This document shows, in pieces, positions 8,318 to 17,092 of a stretch of DNA of 37,964 nucleotides. A model generated the notes under the pieces. The model had not been told where the DNA came from. It made no database searches and saw nothing but the letters and a program-made list of their open reading frames with translations. Position numbers and translations under genes: made by a program. This DNA comes from an uncultured SAR86 cluster bacterium (GTDB lineage: Bacteria; Pseudomonadota; Gammaproteobacteria; Magnimaribacterales; D2472), in the NCBI GenBank assembly GCA_902594005.1, contig CACJKN010000011.1, forward strand, positions 1 through 37,964, written 5' to 3'. Each line of letters starts with the position of its first letter. The first letter of the stretch is position 1.

Positions 8318-9206
8318 ATAAACTGCCTATACCAAGGCTGGAGATAAAGTCTGAATCATTATTCCAATTTTTTTTAGTTTTTACCCATGTTTTTAGGAAA
8401 ACTTTCTTATTAAAGAATTTTTCAAGATCTATCCTAGCTTTCTCGCCAATTTTTTTTAGCTTAGCTCCATTTTTGCCGACTACAATTCCTTTCTGTGACT
8501 CTCTAGCTACAATTATTTCAGCATCAATATTAATAATATTTTCTTTGTCCTCAAGCTTTTGCAATTGAACATAAGTTTCATGTGGAAGCTCTTCTCCTAA
8601 GAATCTTATTATTTTTTCTCTTATGATTTCTGAGATCATAAATGACTCTTTGGCAAGGAACTTAGTATCGCTGTTATAAAGATGCTTATTTTCAGGTAGA
8701 TTTTGACAGATCATATTCTCAAGTTCATTTATGTTTTTGCCTGTTTTAGCTGAAACAGGAATTATTTCGGCAAAATCATGTTCACTTCGGAGTTTTTCAA
8801 TAACAGGTAATAAGCTATTTATAGATGCAACTTGATCTAACTTATTTATTACACAAATCTTTTTTGTTTTAACTCCTTTGAGTCTTTCAAGAATAAGCTC
8901 ATCGAGAGTATTTATTTTATTTCTTTGAAGCATAAAGATTATTAGATCAGCATCCTCAATTGCACCAAGAGCACTCTGATTTAAAACTTTATTCATAACT
9001 TTCGAAGCGTTTATATGAACTCCAGGTGTATCAATAAATACCATTTGATGATTTTCTTTTGTTTTAATGCCTAAAATATTGTTCCTTGTAGTTTGAGACT
9101 TTCTTGAAGTTATTGATATCTTTTGCTCAATTAATCTATTTAATAAAGTTGATTTGCCTACATTTGGTCTTCCAATAATAGAAACTAAGCCACAAAAATC
9201 TTTCAT
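8310..9206 (-). CDS. era: Ribosome-assembly GTPase Era
   Basis: Era is an essential GTPase that binds the 3' end of 16S rRNA and helps 30S maturation. All G motifs are visible: G1 GRPNVGKS (residues 12-19), G2 TTRNN, G3 DTPGVH, G4 NKLD and G5 SAKTG. The C-terminal KH domain shows IVVGKNGAKLKKIG. At 298 residues it has family length. It follows rnc with a 4-base overlap, the conserved rnc-era arrangement that links rRNA cleavage to assembly. Confidence 0.97.
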   Translation of the reverse strand: MKDFCGLVSIIGRPNVGKSTLLNRLIEQKISITSRKSQTTRNNILGIKTKENHQMVFIDTPGVHINASKVMNKVLNQSALGAIEDADLIIFMLQRNKINTLDELILERLKGVKTKKICVINKLDQVASINSLLPVIEKLRSEHDFAEIIPVSAKTGKNINELENMICQNLPENKHLYNSDTKFLAKESFMISEIIREKIIRFLGEELPHETYVQLQKLEDKENIINIDAEIIVARESQKGIVVGKNGAKLKKIGEKARIDLEKFFNKKVFLKTWVKTKKNWNNDSDFISSLGIGSLYD

Positions 9207-9856
9207 TTCATTGATCTAAGAATTTTATCTGCAACTTTCATTTGCGCCTTCTTTTTTGATTTTCCTGAATCCGTGAATTTATTACCATTAAAAACTACAT
9301 AACATACAAAAATGTCTTGTGAATCATTGCGAGATTTTTCGCAAATATACTCAAGAGGCTCCTCGCCAAGTGACTGAAGATATTCTTGCAATTCAGACTT
9401 AGGGTCCTTAAATGAATTTTGAATATCAATTGATTCAAGGTCATTTCGATATAAAGTTAAAATTACTGCTTTGGTTTCACGCCATGAAGAGTCTAAATAA
9501 ATTCCACCAACTAGTGCCTCAAAAATAGTTCCTAAAATTGATGAATCCTCTAAATCTGATAAATTCTTTGCAGCTTTTGAAAGCTTTGCCAGAGCTAAAA
9601 GATCAAGCTCTTTTCCTTTTTTTATTAAAGTTGAGCCTTTAACAAGAGCTGCTCTTATTCTTGTTAAGTCTCCTTCATTGATGTTTGTGAATCGATTATA
9701 TAATTCCTCGGATATTACAGCTCCAAGAATCGCATCTCCAAGGAACTCCAATCTCTCATTATTTTTTTCTCCAGAACTTTTATGAGTAAATACTAGTTCT
9801 AAAATATTCTCATTCTTAAAAGAATAATTAATTTTTTCATACAGCTTCTTGTACAT
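9203..9856 (-). CDS. rnc: Ribonuclease III with an altered metal-binding residue
   Basis: RNase III cleaves double-stranded RNA, including the rRNA precursor. The 217 residues comprise an RNase III domain with signature ERLEFLGDA (Glu34, Glu37, Asp41) and a C-terminal double-stranded RNA-binding domain starting near residue 147 (DPKSELQEYLQ...). The second metal-ligand motif normally reads (A/G)DTxEAL, with Asp114 and Glu117 in E. coli numbering. Here it is GTIFEAL: Glu113 is kept, but Thr110 stands in for the Asp. The rest of the frame is normal, so it is probably expressed; activity may be changed. The ATG overlaps the lepB stop by one base. Confidence 0.93.
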   Translation of the reverse strand: MYKKLYEKINYSFKNENILELVFTHKSSGEKNNERLEFLGDAILGAVISEELYNRFTNINEGDLTRIRAALVKGSTLIKKGKELDLLALAKLSKAAKNLSDLEDSSILGTIFEALVGGIYLDSSWRETKAVILTLYRNDLESIDIQNSFKDPKSELQEYLQSLGEEPLEYICEKSRNDSQDIFVCYVVFNGNKFTDSGKSKKKAQMKVADKILRSMK

Positions 9857-10761
9857 TAATTAATTTTACCTGCTCGCTTAAATGATGGTGCACATGTCCA
9901 ACACTCCCAAGACATCCAAATATAATCTGCTGTTCCCATAAAATTTTCTCTTGGTACAAAACCCCAATATCTACTGTCATTTGAATTGTCTCTATTATCG
10001 CCAACAACAAAATACATATCCTTTGGAACTTCCCATTCCTCAGGATAATTAATGCGGGAAGTGATTTGTTGAATTTGAATAGCTCTATCGTTCAGCAATT
10101 CTTCATAAATCCTTAGATTATCTTTTTCACTTAAAAGCTTTTGATTGATAGGTTTGCCGTTTACATATATTTTCTTGTTTATATAGGTAATTCTGTCTCC
10201 GGGTTTACCAATCAATCTTTTTACAAATGGCCTATGGTCATGAGGAGGAATAAAAACAACTACATCACCAAGCTCGGGATCTTTTCCAAAAGCAATTGGT
10301 GGGCCTGTTCTATTAACCTTAATGCCATAAGTAAATTTCTTTACAAGTATGAAATCTCCTACTTTAAGTCCGGGTAACATTGAGCCGGATGGGATTTGAT
10401 AAGGCTCAAAAAGAAAAGTTCTCAAAATAAATATTAAGAAGAATGGCAAAAACCAACCTCTTCCGGTTTTTGCGATTTCAGTATTTTTTGCAATTATGCC
10501 TACCATCATTAATAAAAAACTTACTATTGATCCGACCAGTAATAAGATGCCAAGGTCACCTGCGGTCACAAAAATCATCAAGAGAATCAAAAATGCCAAG
10601 GAGACTCCAATCCAGCTTAGATAATTTTCAACCTTTTTAATGTCATGGTTTTTTAAAATAATATTTAAACTTTTTAATAGCCATAGACAAAGGCAAGCAA
10701 GAATACCTAAAACTGAAATTATGATTATTAAATTTCCAGTATCTTTATCTAATCCAAACAT
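9856..10761 (-). CDS. lepB: Signal peptidase I
   Basis: LepB removes signal peptides from secreted proteins at the outer face of the inner membrane. The catalytic dyad is visible as Ser127 in PSGSMLP and Lys181 in FVKRLIGKPGD. The C-terminal box GDNRDNSNDSRYWG is intact. Three to four hydrophobic segments precede the catalytic part (residues about 11-29, 49-67, 69-91 and 103-117), a longer membrane region than E. coli's two, as in other gammaproteobacteria with extended LepB. It sits between lepA and rnc with one-base overlaps on both sides (TAATG with lepA). Confidence 0.96.
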   Translation of the reverse strand: MFGLDKDTGNLIIIISVLGILACLCLWLLKSLNIILKNHDIKKVENYLSWIGVSLAFLILLMIFVTAGDLGILLLVGSIVSFLLMMVGIIAKNTEIAKTGRGWFLPFFLIFILRTFLFEPYQIPSGSMLPGLKVGDFILVKKFTYGIKVNRTGPPIAFGKDPELGDVVVFIPPHDHRPFVKRLIGKPGDRITYINKKIYVNGKPINQKLLSEKDNLRIYEELLNDRAIQIQQITSRINYPEEWEVPKDMYFVVGDNRDNSNDSRYWGFVPRENFMGTADYIWMSWECWTCAPSFKRAGKIN

Positions 10762-12548
10762 TAATCACCTGAGTTAAAATAATTTAAGAACGCCTCCTGG
10801 GGTATAGAGACACTTCCAAGTTGTTTCATTTTTTTCTTACCTTCTTTTTGTTTCTCTAATAGCTTCTTTTTTCTTGTTACATCACCGCCATATAATTTTG
10901 CAGTAACGTTCTTTCTATATGCTTTAACAGTCTCTCTAGAGATAATCTTCGATCCAAGTGTAACTTGTATTGGAACATCAAACATCTGCCTTGGAATAAG
11001 CTTCTGAAGATTTTTTGCAATTTCCCGAGCCTTTCGATTAGAAAATGATTTATGAACGATCATAGAAAGTGCATCAACTTTATTATTATTTATTAATACA
11101 TCAATTTTGGTAAGGTCAGATTTTACAAATCCAATCAGTGAGTGTTCTACAGATGCAAAACCCTTGGTAATAGATTTAATTTGATCAAAAAAATCAATTA
11201 TTACTCCCCCAAGGGGTAACTCAAAGACAATAGATACCTGATTACCAAAATATTCCATATTTTTTTGCACACCTCTATTGTTGTTGCACAGGGTGATAAC
11301 AGAACCTACATACTCATTAGGAGTAAGAATATTTGTTCTTACAATTGGCTCTCTAATTTCTTCAATATAATTAGGTTCAGGAAGTTGAGATGGGTTATCA
11401 CAAATAATAGTCTCTCCATCTGTTTTAAGAACCTCATACTGAACTGATGGAGCAGTTGAAATAAGATCTAAATCATACTCTCTCTCTAATCTTTCGCGCA
11501 CAACCTCCATATGTAACGTTCCCAAAAATCCACATCTAAAACCAAAGCCAAGAGCATCTGAAACCTCTGGTTCATAAACTAACGAAGAATCATTAAGTGC
11601 AAGCTTGGATAATGCGTCTCTAAACCTTTCATAATCATCAGAGTCTATAGTGAAAAGTGAAGAGAAAACATTAGGTGTAACTGTTTTAAAACCAGGAAGT
11701 GGTTTTATTTCATCTTTTAAATTTGAGGTAAGAGTATCTCCGACTGGAGCGCCTTTTATATCTTTAATCCCAGACACTAAATAACCAACTTCTCCAGCGG
11801 AAAGTTTTTCTTTCTTAATTTTTTTTGGTGAAAATATTCCTACATCTTCAACTTTATATGTTTGATTGGTTGAAAAGACTTTAATCTTTTCACCCACTTT
11901 GATTTCCCCATTAACGATCCTAATAAGTGATACAACCCCAAGGTAGGGATCAAACCATGAATCAATAATAAGTGCTTTTAATTCATCTGCAATATTTCCA
12001 ACTGGTGGGGGTACCTTTTCAATAAGGTTTTCTAAAAGCTCCTCCACTCCAAGTCCTGATTTGGCACTTACTAAAGGTGCTGTTGTTGAGTCAAGGCCTA
12101 TCATATCCTCAATTTCTTGCTTCACTCTGTCTGGATCAGCTTGATCAAGATCAATTTTATTTATAACAGGAATTACCTCTAAACCCTGGTCAACTGCTGT
12201 ATAGCAATTTGCAAGTGTTTGTGCCTCTACTCCTTGGGAGCCGTCAACCAATAAGAGGGCTCCTTCACATGCTGATAATGATCTAGAAACTTCATATGAA
12301 AAGTCTACATGTCCAGGTGTATCAATAAAGTTTAATAAGTACGTTTTATCTTTATGGGTATATTCCAAGGAAACCGCCTGTGCCTTGATTGTGATACCTC
12401 TTTCTTGCTCTATCTCCATGGAATCAAGGATCTGACTAGACATTTCTCTAGCAGATAGCCCCCCGCAGAACTCTATTAATCTATCAGAAAGTGTAGACTT
12501 GCCGTGATCAATATGCGCAATTATAGAAAAGTTACGTATGTGTTTCAT
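10761..12548 (-). CDS. lepA: Elongation factor 4 (LepA)
   Basis: LepA/EF4 is a ribosome-bound GTPase implicated in back-translocation and in 30S biogenesis. The 595 residues match the family. G1 AHIDHGKST is near residues 11-19, DTPGH and NKID follow, and EF-G-like domains III and V come next. The LepA-specific C-terminal domain ends with [19 protein letters not shown]. No SD-like sequence is obvious upstream of the ATG. A 47-base gap separates it from mucD, with no hairpin that I can see, so readthrough from the rpoE operon is plausible. Confidence 0.97.
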   Translation of the reverse strand: MKHIRNFSIIAHIDHGKSTLSDRLIEFCGGLSAREMSSQILDSMEIEQERGITIKAQAVSLEYTHKDKTYLLNFIDTPGHVDFSYEVSRSLSACEGALLLVDGSQGVEAQTLANCYTAVDQGLEVIPVINKIDLDQADPDRVKQEIEDMIGLDSTTAPLVSAKSGLGVEELLENLIEKVPPPVGNIADELKALIIDSWFDPYLGVVSLIRIVNGEIKVGEKIKVFSTNQTYKVEDVGIFSPKKIKKEKLSAGEVGYLVSGIKDIKGAPVGDTLTSNLKDEIKPLPGFKTVTPNVFSSLFTIDSDDYERFRDALSKLALNDSSLVYEPEVSDALGFGFRCGFLGTLHMEVVRERLEREYDLDLISTAPSVQYEVLKTDGETIICDNPSQLPEPNYIEEIREPIVRTNILTPNEYVGSVITLCNNNRGVQKNMEYFGNQVSIVFELPLGGVIIDFFDQIKSITKGFASVEHSLIGFVKSDLTKIDVLINNNKVDALSMIVHKSFSNRKAREIAKNLQKLIPRQMFDVPIQVTLGSKIISRETVKAYRKNVTAKLYGGDVTRKKKLLEKQKEGKKKMKQLGSVSIPQEAFLNYFNSGD

Positions 12549-12595
12549 AAGTAAAGGTATTTTAAATGAAAAAGCTTACTTATTTTGAGATAAAT

Positions 12596-13963
12596 CTAAT
12601 CAACTGTAATTGGCACAATAAACCTTGAATCTCCTCTGAGACCAAAGATTGCTATTTTATCCCCGCTTTGGAACTTAGAAACAATATCGTTAAAGCTATC
12701 AGAATCTTTAACAGAGTATCTTTGAAAACCTGATTGTATATCTGTAATAACGTCTCCCTCTAATATCTTTGTTGCTGAATTTGAAGAGTTATCTACTTTT
12801 GAAACCATTACTCCTTCATCAGCTGCTTCATAATCATCTGGTAGGTCCTCAACCTTGATACCAAGAGGATACTCATTCTCTGTTGAAGAAGCAGGAACAA
12901 AGGTACTATTAGAGCTTTCTAATTTACCAAGAATAAAATCTAGTTTAATTGTCTTACCATTTCTTACAACTTTTGCAGTTGACTTAGTTCCCGGTAATTT
13001 TCTCCCAACAATATGAGGTAAATCTCCAGCAAATTTAACTTCTTCGCCAGCAAATTCAATAATTACGTCCCCAGTTTTTAAGCCTCCGTTATCAGCGGCT
13101 CCATCTTTTTCAATACTATTTATCAAAGCTCCATATGGTTTTTTCATTCCAAGTGCTTGAGCAAGATCAGAATCAACATCACCCATTCTGACACCAAGGT
13201 AGCCTCTAGCAACTTCACCAGATGAAATTATTTGATCTGCAACTTCTATTGCTACATCAATAGGAATGGAAAAAGAAACCCCTTGATAGCCACCACTTCT
13301 TGAATAAATTTGAGAATTGATTCCAACCACCTCACCATCAAGGTTAAATAAAGGTCCGCCGGAGTTACCTGGATTTATTGCTACATCAGTTTGAATGAAG
13401 GGAACATATCCACCAATGTTTTGATTTTGAATGCTTCTACCTTTAGCGCTTACGATTCCTGCAGTTACTGAAAAATCGAAACTGAATGGTGAGCCAATTG
13501 CCACAACCCAATCACCAACTTTAAGCTCTTCGCTGCTACCCATCTGCAAGCTGGGAAGATCTTCTCCATCGATTTTAAGAACAGCTAAATCAGATAGCAT
13601 GTCTACACCAATAACTTCAGCTTTAAATTCTCTTCTATCAGTAAGTGAAACAATAACTTCAGTCGCATCATTTACTACGTGATAATTAGTTAACAAATAG
13701 TTTTCTCTAAAAAAGAAGCCTGATCCGTATGCAACAGACTCTCTTGTTTGAGGTTGCTGCCCAAAGTCTCTCGGGATACCAAAAAACCTTTCAAACTCTT
13801 CTGGCATACCTCTAAAATAATCCTGATTTGAATAAGTAACTTCTCTTTTAGACGTGATGTTTACAACGGCCGGTGATGCATCATCAACAAGTTCAGGAAT
13901 ATTCTGGTCAAATGCTTCAGCAAGTGAAAAGAAAAATAAAGGTAATATTAAAAGTTTTTTCAT
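12596..13963 (-). CDS. mucD: Periplasmic DegP/DegQ-family serine protease (MucD type)
   Basis: This is a periplasmic HtrA protease/chaperone that degrades misfolded envelope proteins. It has a signal peptide (residues 1-17, cleavage after AEA) and a trypsin-like domain with catalytic His95 (TNYHVV), Asp125 (SDLAVL) and Ser201 (GNSGGPL). Two PDZ domains follow (about 245-340 and 365-455). The 455 residues fit DegQ/MucD, shorter in the LA loop than DegP. Position three bases after rseA in the sigma-E operon gives the MucD assignment; in Pseudomonas mucD limits AlgU activation. Confidence 0.94.
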   Translation of the reverse strand: MKKLLILPLFFFSLAEAFDQNIPELVDDASPAVVNITSKREVTYSNQDYFRGMPEEFERFFGIPRDFGQQPQTRESVAYGSGFFFRENYLLTNYHVVNDATEVIVSLTDRREFKAEVIGVDMLSDLAVLKIDGEDLPSLQMGSSEELKVGDWVVAIGSPFSFDFSVTAGIVSAKGRSIQNQNIGGYVPFIQTDVAINPGNSGGPLFNLDGEVVGINSQIYSRSGGYQGVSFSIPIDVAIEVADQIISSGEVARGYLGVRMGDVDSDLAQALGMKKPYGALINSIEKDGAADNGGLKTGDVIIEFAGEEVKFAGDLPHIVGRKLPGTKSTAKVVRNGKTIKLDFILGKLESSNSTFVPASSTENEYPLGIKVEDLPDDYEAADEGVMVSKVDNSSNSATKILEGDVITDIQSGFQRYSVKDSDSFNDIVSKFQSGDKIAIFGLRGDSRFIVPITVD

Positions 13964-13966
13964 CTG

Positions 13967-14650
13967 TTATTTAATTAGGACTGGTATTATTTTTTCAACC
14001 TCTTGAATTGATAAATCTCCATATATAGAAATTATTTTGCCATCAACCGTTGGGTATAAGTAGATAAGCTTGTTACCAGACTTCCAATACTTGTTTTCAA
14101 TTATACCAATCCTATTAGGCTCAACTCTTACCTGAATCTTTTTCTTACCTTTAACAAAATGGCCTGGACTGTTATCTATACGATTGAAGCCAACTGGAGA
14201 TAGATCAATTGCAAGATCATTTCCATATGATTTCCCATTGTTGTCGATCAAGGACATTACATGGGGTATAAGATCTTTCTCAATCATGCTGAAAGTTTTT
14301 GCAGCCTCATCACTTTCGATAGCATCCCTAATTTGAGAGTTAATAACGTCTGACTCAGAAAATCTAGATTCAAAAGGATTATTTATGAACATAACTGTGA
14401 GAAGAACTGCTGCTGCTGCAGTAAGACCATTGCCAACCCATCTTTTTTGAACAAAATCTAAAATGTTTTCAAAAATCGAGACTACCTTGTCATCTTTTTC
14501 AGAAATAGCACTAATTAGTGCATAATTATTCAGCTTAGCTAAAAGATCAGGATCTCTTTTTGTTTCCTCCAATAAAAGATCTAGCTCACTTTCAGTCAAC
14601 TCATTGTCATAATAAGCCGATATCAATTGGTTTATATCAATCTCTTTCAT
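13967..14650 (-). CDS. rseA: RseA/MucA-like anti-sigma-E factor
   Basis: RseA/MucA is an inner-membrane anti-sigma factor that holds sigma-E until regulated proteolysis releases it. The N-terminal ISAYYDNELTESELD resembles the RseA sigma-binding domain. One membrane segment spans residues about 72-89, leaving a periplasmic part of about 135 residues. It overlaps rpoE by 14 bases, the usual coupling that keeps the two in proportion. The periplasmic end is divergent, and I see no clear site for RseB. No rseB/mucB gene follows. The assignment rests mainly on position and topology. Confidence 0.83.
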   Translation of the reverse strand: MKEIDINQLISAYYDNELTESELDLLLEETKRDPDLLAKLNNYALISAISEKDDKVVSIFENILDFVQKRWVGNGLTAAAAVLLTVMFINNPFESRFSESDVINSQIRDAIESDEAAKTFSMIEKDLIPHVMSLIDNNGKSYGNDLAIDLSPVGFNRIDNSPGHFVKGKKKIQVRVEPNRIGIIENKYWKSGNKLIYLYPTVDGKIISIYGDLSIQEVEKIIPVLIK

Positions 14651-15209
14651 ACAATTCTTCTTTAAAGTAATTAATTATTTCTTCTCGGGCCCTAAATATT
14701 CTAGACCTAACAGTTCCAACTGGACAATTTGTAACTACAGCTATTTCCTCATAGGACTTTCCTTCGTACTCCCTGAGAATAAATGCAGTTTTTAATTTTT
14801 CAGGCATTGAGCTAATGAAAGAATCAAGGCCACTTTTCAGTTGTTCATTAGAAATAAATGATAATGGGTCCAAGTCTTCTGGCAAGTCATATTGATGCTC
14901 ATCAATTGATATAGATGTTTTTTCAATTTGTGTTGATGGTTTTTTAACAAAATTCTTCGCTAAATTAATTGCTATTCTGTATATCCAAGTGTAAAAGCTG
15001 CTATCACCTCTAAATTTTTCTAGATTAGTCCATGCCTTAATGAATGTTAGCTGAGTAAGATCTTCAGCATCTGAGTGAGTTTTTAAAAAGCCATATAAAA
15101 CACTCATAATGCGTGGCTGATATTTAATAACCATAAGGTTAAAAGCATCTTTATCTCCGTTTTTTGCCTTTTTTAAAAGTGAGGCTTCATTTTTCTGAGG
15201 AATACTCAT
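14637..15209 (-). CDS. rpoE: Extracytoplasmic stress sigma factor RpoE/AlgU
   Basis: This ECF sigma factor directs the envelope-stress regulon. At 190 residues it matches E. coli RpoE and Pseudomonas AlgU. Region 2 is clear (IKYQPRIMSVLYGFL, then DAEDLTQLTFIKAW and FYTWIYRIAINLAKNF). Region 4 shows LKTAFILREYEGKSYEEIA and the helix-turn-helix GTVRSRIFRAREEI. A good Shine-Dalgarno GAGG lies 8 bases before the ATG at 15209; an ATG seven bases upstream is out of frame. A sigma-E-type promoter candidate lies just upstream, so the operon is probably autoregulated. Confidence 0.95.
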   Translation of the reverse strand: MSIPQKNEASLLKKAKNGDKDAFNLMVIKYQPRIMSVLYGFLKTHSDAEDLTQLTFIKAWTNLEKFRGDSSFYTWIYRIAINLAKNFVKKPSTQIEKTSISIDEHQYDLPEDLDPLSFISNEQLKSGLDSFISSMPEKLKTAFILREYEGKSYEEIAVVTNCPVGTVRSRIFRAREEIINYFKEELYERD

Positions 15210-15227
15210 TACTCATACCTCAAACTT

Positions 15228-15254
15228 TAAGACATTCAAAAGTATAAAAAGTTC
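15228..15254 (-). promoter_or_regulatory. Candidate sigma-E promoter of rpoE
   Basis: On the minus strand GAACTT (15254-15249) is followed, after 16 bases, by TCTTA (15232-15228). The E. coli/Pseudomonas sigma-E consensus is GGAACTT-N16/17-TCTGA. The -35 matches 6 of 7 bases and the -10 matches 4 of 5. It lies 19 bases upstream of the rpoE ATG, where an autoregulatory promoter is expected. Confidence 0.48.
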
Positions 15255-15256
15255 TT

Positions 15257-15502
15257 TTATTTTTCATATTTTTTTAAATATTTTTTAATGAAAACTTCAT
15301 GATCAGAATTTCCAAGCTTTATATCCTTAAATATAAAATCAAATAATGACTGATCATCATAAACTAAAAGTTCTCGGAGTGTCTGGAGTTCGCTTTCTGA
15401 TATCTTATCTGCATGAAATTTAAAAAAATTTTCAAACAAAAGATCAAGTTCACGCATGCCCCTTCTCGATTTCCATTTAATTCTATTTATTTCAGCTTTC
15501 AT
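15257..15502 (-). CDS. sdhE: FAD assembly factor SdhE (YgfY/DUF339)
   Basis: SdhE helps attach FAD covalently to the flavoprotein subunits of succinate dehydrogenase and fumarate reductase. The protein has 81 residues and the hallmark RGMRELD near residues 14-20, where the family RGxxE motif contacts the flavoprotein. The rest is a small helical bundle of typical size. It is divergent from ygfZ, the same pairing seen in many gammaproteobacteria, and precedes rpoE by 47 bases. No sdh genes are in the window. Confidence 0.9.
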   Translation of the reverse strand: MKAEINRIKWKSRRGMRELDLLFENFFKFHADKISESELQTLRELLVYDDQSLFDFIFKDIKLGNSDHEVFIKKYLKKYEK

Positions 15503-15530
15503 TGGATAAAATAATTTAAAACAATATACT
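15502..15530 (+). promoter_or_regulatory. Candidate sigma-70 promoter of ygfZ
   Basis: TTGGAT (15502-15507) and TATACT (15525-15530) are separated by 17 bases. The -10 matches 5 of 6 of the consensus; the -35 matches only 3 of 6. The predicted transcript would begin near 15537, at or just inside the expected ygfZ start, so the message would have almost no leader. Confidence 0.4.
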
Positions 15531-15534
15531 CTTA

Positions 15535-16266
15535 ATTATCAAAAAACTAGAATCATATTTCAAACCTGGATCTTTTGCTATAAATAAAAAGGTTATTTCC
15601 TTTGAGGGTAGCAAAGAGAATGTTTTTGAACTCCTTCAAGGTCAAGTTACTGCAGATTTAAAAGATCTTGAATCAAAAAAATTTATTCAATCATGCCTTT
15701 GTGATGAAAAAGGCTTTATAAAGGCTGAATTCCTATTATCAAATGAAAATAGTTTTGAGATTCTGGTTGATGAATCATGCTTAAGTATTTTATTTGAAGA
15801 GTTAAGTAAATTTATCAAGTTCTATAATCTTGAAATGGAGATAAACTCAAGAGAAATCTTATATAAATTTTTTAAAAAACGTAATTCCACAGGGCATATT
15901 TTTTCAAACAACATGCTCTTTTGCGATATTGAGTTCAAAGAAAATGGTCATGAAAAATTGCTTACAGAAGCTGAGTTTGATTTGAATATTTTGCTTATGG
16001 GGCAATTTTTATTCAATTATCATGATGTGGGCAAGCATAGACCGCATGATGTTGGAATGAATGAGAGTCATGTCTCTTTTTCGAAAGGTTGTTTCAGGGG
16101 GCAAGAGGTTATTGCAAGGACAGAGCATCTAAGCAAAAAGAAAAAAGAAATTATTTCTATTAAAGCTGAAGATGAAGAGAATATAAAATCAAATAAAATT
16201 AAAACTTTAAAAGAAGTACCCTTTGAAGGCACTACTTTTAAGCTTGTAAGCTTTATTCCAGACTAG
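15535..16266 (+). CDS. ygfZ: YgfZ, folate-binding Fe-S/tRNA-modification protein, with a non-standard start
   Basis: YgfZ is a GcvT-like folate-binding protein that supports Fe-S enzymes such as MiaB. The frame is open from 15520 and contains the family N-terminal pattern ELLQGQVTADL then CDEKGFIKAEF. The signature KGCFRGQEVIAR with its conserved Cys lies further on. There is no ATG, GTG or TTG in frame before the ATG at 15835, which would remove the first domain. The homologous N-terminus points to ATT at 15535 or ATC at 15538; 15535 is used here. The product would be about 243 residues, shorter at the C-terminus than the usual ~300-330. The 3' end overlaps ung by 14 bases on the opposite strand. 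A sequencing indel or recent decay are alternatives. Confidence 0.75.
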   Translation: MIKKLESYFKPGSFAINKKVISFEGSKENVFELLQGQVTADLKDLESKKFIQSCLCDEKGFIKAEFLLSNENSFEILVDESCLSILFEELSKFIKFYNLEMEINSREILYKFFKKRNSTGHIFSNNMLFCDIEFKENGHEKLLTEAEFDLNILLMGQFLFNYHDVGKHRPHDVGMNESHVSFSKGCFRGQEVIARTEHLSKKKKEIISIKAEDEENIKSNKIKTLKEVPFEGTTFKLVSFIPD

Positions 16267-16936
16267 TCCAATCAATTTTTTTAATTTTATGTTCATTAAG
16301 AAACTGATTAGTTTTTGAAAAATGTTTACAACCAAAGAAACCTCTATGGGCTGATAAGGGTGAAGGATGAGGAGCCTCTAGAATTAAATTTTTATTGTTG
16401 CAAAGAAGTTCTTTCTTTTTTCGAGCATAGGAACCCCAAAGTATAAATACTATTCTGTTCTTGGTATCGACTGCTCTAATGACTGAGTCGGTAAATTCTT
16501 GCCATCCCAAATTAGAATGAGACCCTGGTCTGCCAGGGAAAACAGTCAAACATGTATTTAATAAAAGTATGCCCTGATTTGCCCAGTTTGTAAGATCCCC
16601 TGAGAGTCTCTTTTCAGTTTCCAAATCTTCGGATACTTCCTTAAAAATGTTTTTCAATGAGGGAGGGATGGGCACATTTTCCCGAACAGAAAAAGCTAGG
16701 CCGTGAGCTTGATTTGGTCCGTGATAAGGATCTTGGCCCAAAATTACTACCTTAACATTTTCAAAAGATGTTAATTCCAAAGATCTAAAAATGTTTTTTG
16801 GATGCGGGCAGATTGTTTGATTGTTTTTAGAGCAATCAACAAGAAAGGTTTTAATTTTTTTCATATAATCTTTTTGGAACTCTCCCTCAAGAAATGGCTT
16901 CCAGCTTGCATCTACTCCTTTAAAAAGATCACTCAT
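16253..16936 (-). CDS. ung: Uracil-DNA glycosylase
   Basis: Ung excises uracil from DNA and starts base-excision repair. The 227 residues match family 1. The water-activating GQDPYHG (Asp69) lies near residues 67-73, LLLNTCLTV corresponds to the uracil-recognition strand, and the HPSPLSAHRGFFG loop (His190) inserts into the minor groove. The gene is convergent with ygfZ and overlaps its end. It is preceded by the 296-base gap with DnaA boxes, so DnaA could influence its promoter. Confidence 0.97.
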   Translation of the reverse strand: MSDLFKGVDASWKPFLEGEFQKDYMKKIKTFLVDCSKNNQTICPHPKNIFRSLELTSFENVKVVILGQDPYHGPNQAHGLAFSVRENVPIPPSLKNIFKEVSEDLETEKRLSGDLTNWANQGILLLNTCLTVFPGRPGSHSNLGWQEFTDSVIRAVDTKNRIVFILWGSYARKKKELLCNNKNLILEAPHPSPLSAHRGFFGCKHFSKTNQFLNEHKIKKIDWTSLE

Positions 16937-16950
16937 AAAACTATAAAATC

Positions 16951-16973
16951 TTATCCACAGATTCTGTGGATAA
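16951..16973. promoter_or_regulatory. Palindromic pair of perfect DnaA boxes
   Basis: TTATCCACA at 16951-16959 (plus) and its complement TGTGGATAA at 16965-16973 (minus) form a 23-base palindrome with one mismatched centre base. Both halves are exact strong DnaA boxes. The pair lies 15-37 bases upstream of the ung start. Confidence 0.75.
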
Positions 16974-16976
16974 CTT

Positions 16977-16985
16977 TATGGATAA
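16977..16985 (-). promoter_or_regulatory. Weaker DnaA box
   Basis: TATGGATAA on the plus strand reads TTATCCATA on the minus strand, one mismatch from TTATCCACA. It lies three bases from the palindromic pair in the same orientation as its second half. Confidence 0.5.
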
Positions 16986-17034
16986 CTTTAATATTATATT
17001 AAAAAACATTATTAAATAAGGGTCTCGACAAGAT

Positions 17035-17051
17035 TGATCAAAAATTGATCA
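17035..17051. repeat. GATC-containing inverted repeat
   Basis: TGATCAA and TTGATCA are exact inverted copies separated by AAA, and each arm contains the palindrome TGATCA. Two GATC sites followed by an AT-rich run (GTTTTATAATATAAT) resemble elements of gammaproteobacterial origins, but could equally be an operator. Confidence 0.5.
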
Positions 17052-17083
17052 GTTTTATAATATAATACCTTATATCAGTACTT

Positions 17084-17092
17084 TATGGATAA
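17084..17092 (-). promoter_or_regulatory. Weaker DnaA box
   Basis: A second copy of TATGGATAA (TTATCCATA on the minus strand), about 100 bases from the main cluster and on the far side of the AT-rich run. Confidence 0.45.

Noticed and set aside
15835-16266. ygfZ starting at the ATG at 15835
   Set aside because: It would drop conserved sequence (LLQGQVTADL, CDEKGF) that is in frame upstream, so the gene must start earlier despite the missing ATG.
17035-17051. TGATCAA-AAA-TTGATCA as a terminator of serA
   Set aside because: The stem is almost all A/T, it lies about 180 bases after serA, and no T-run follows on the minus strand.
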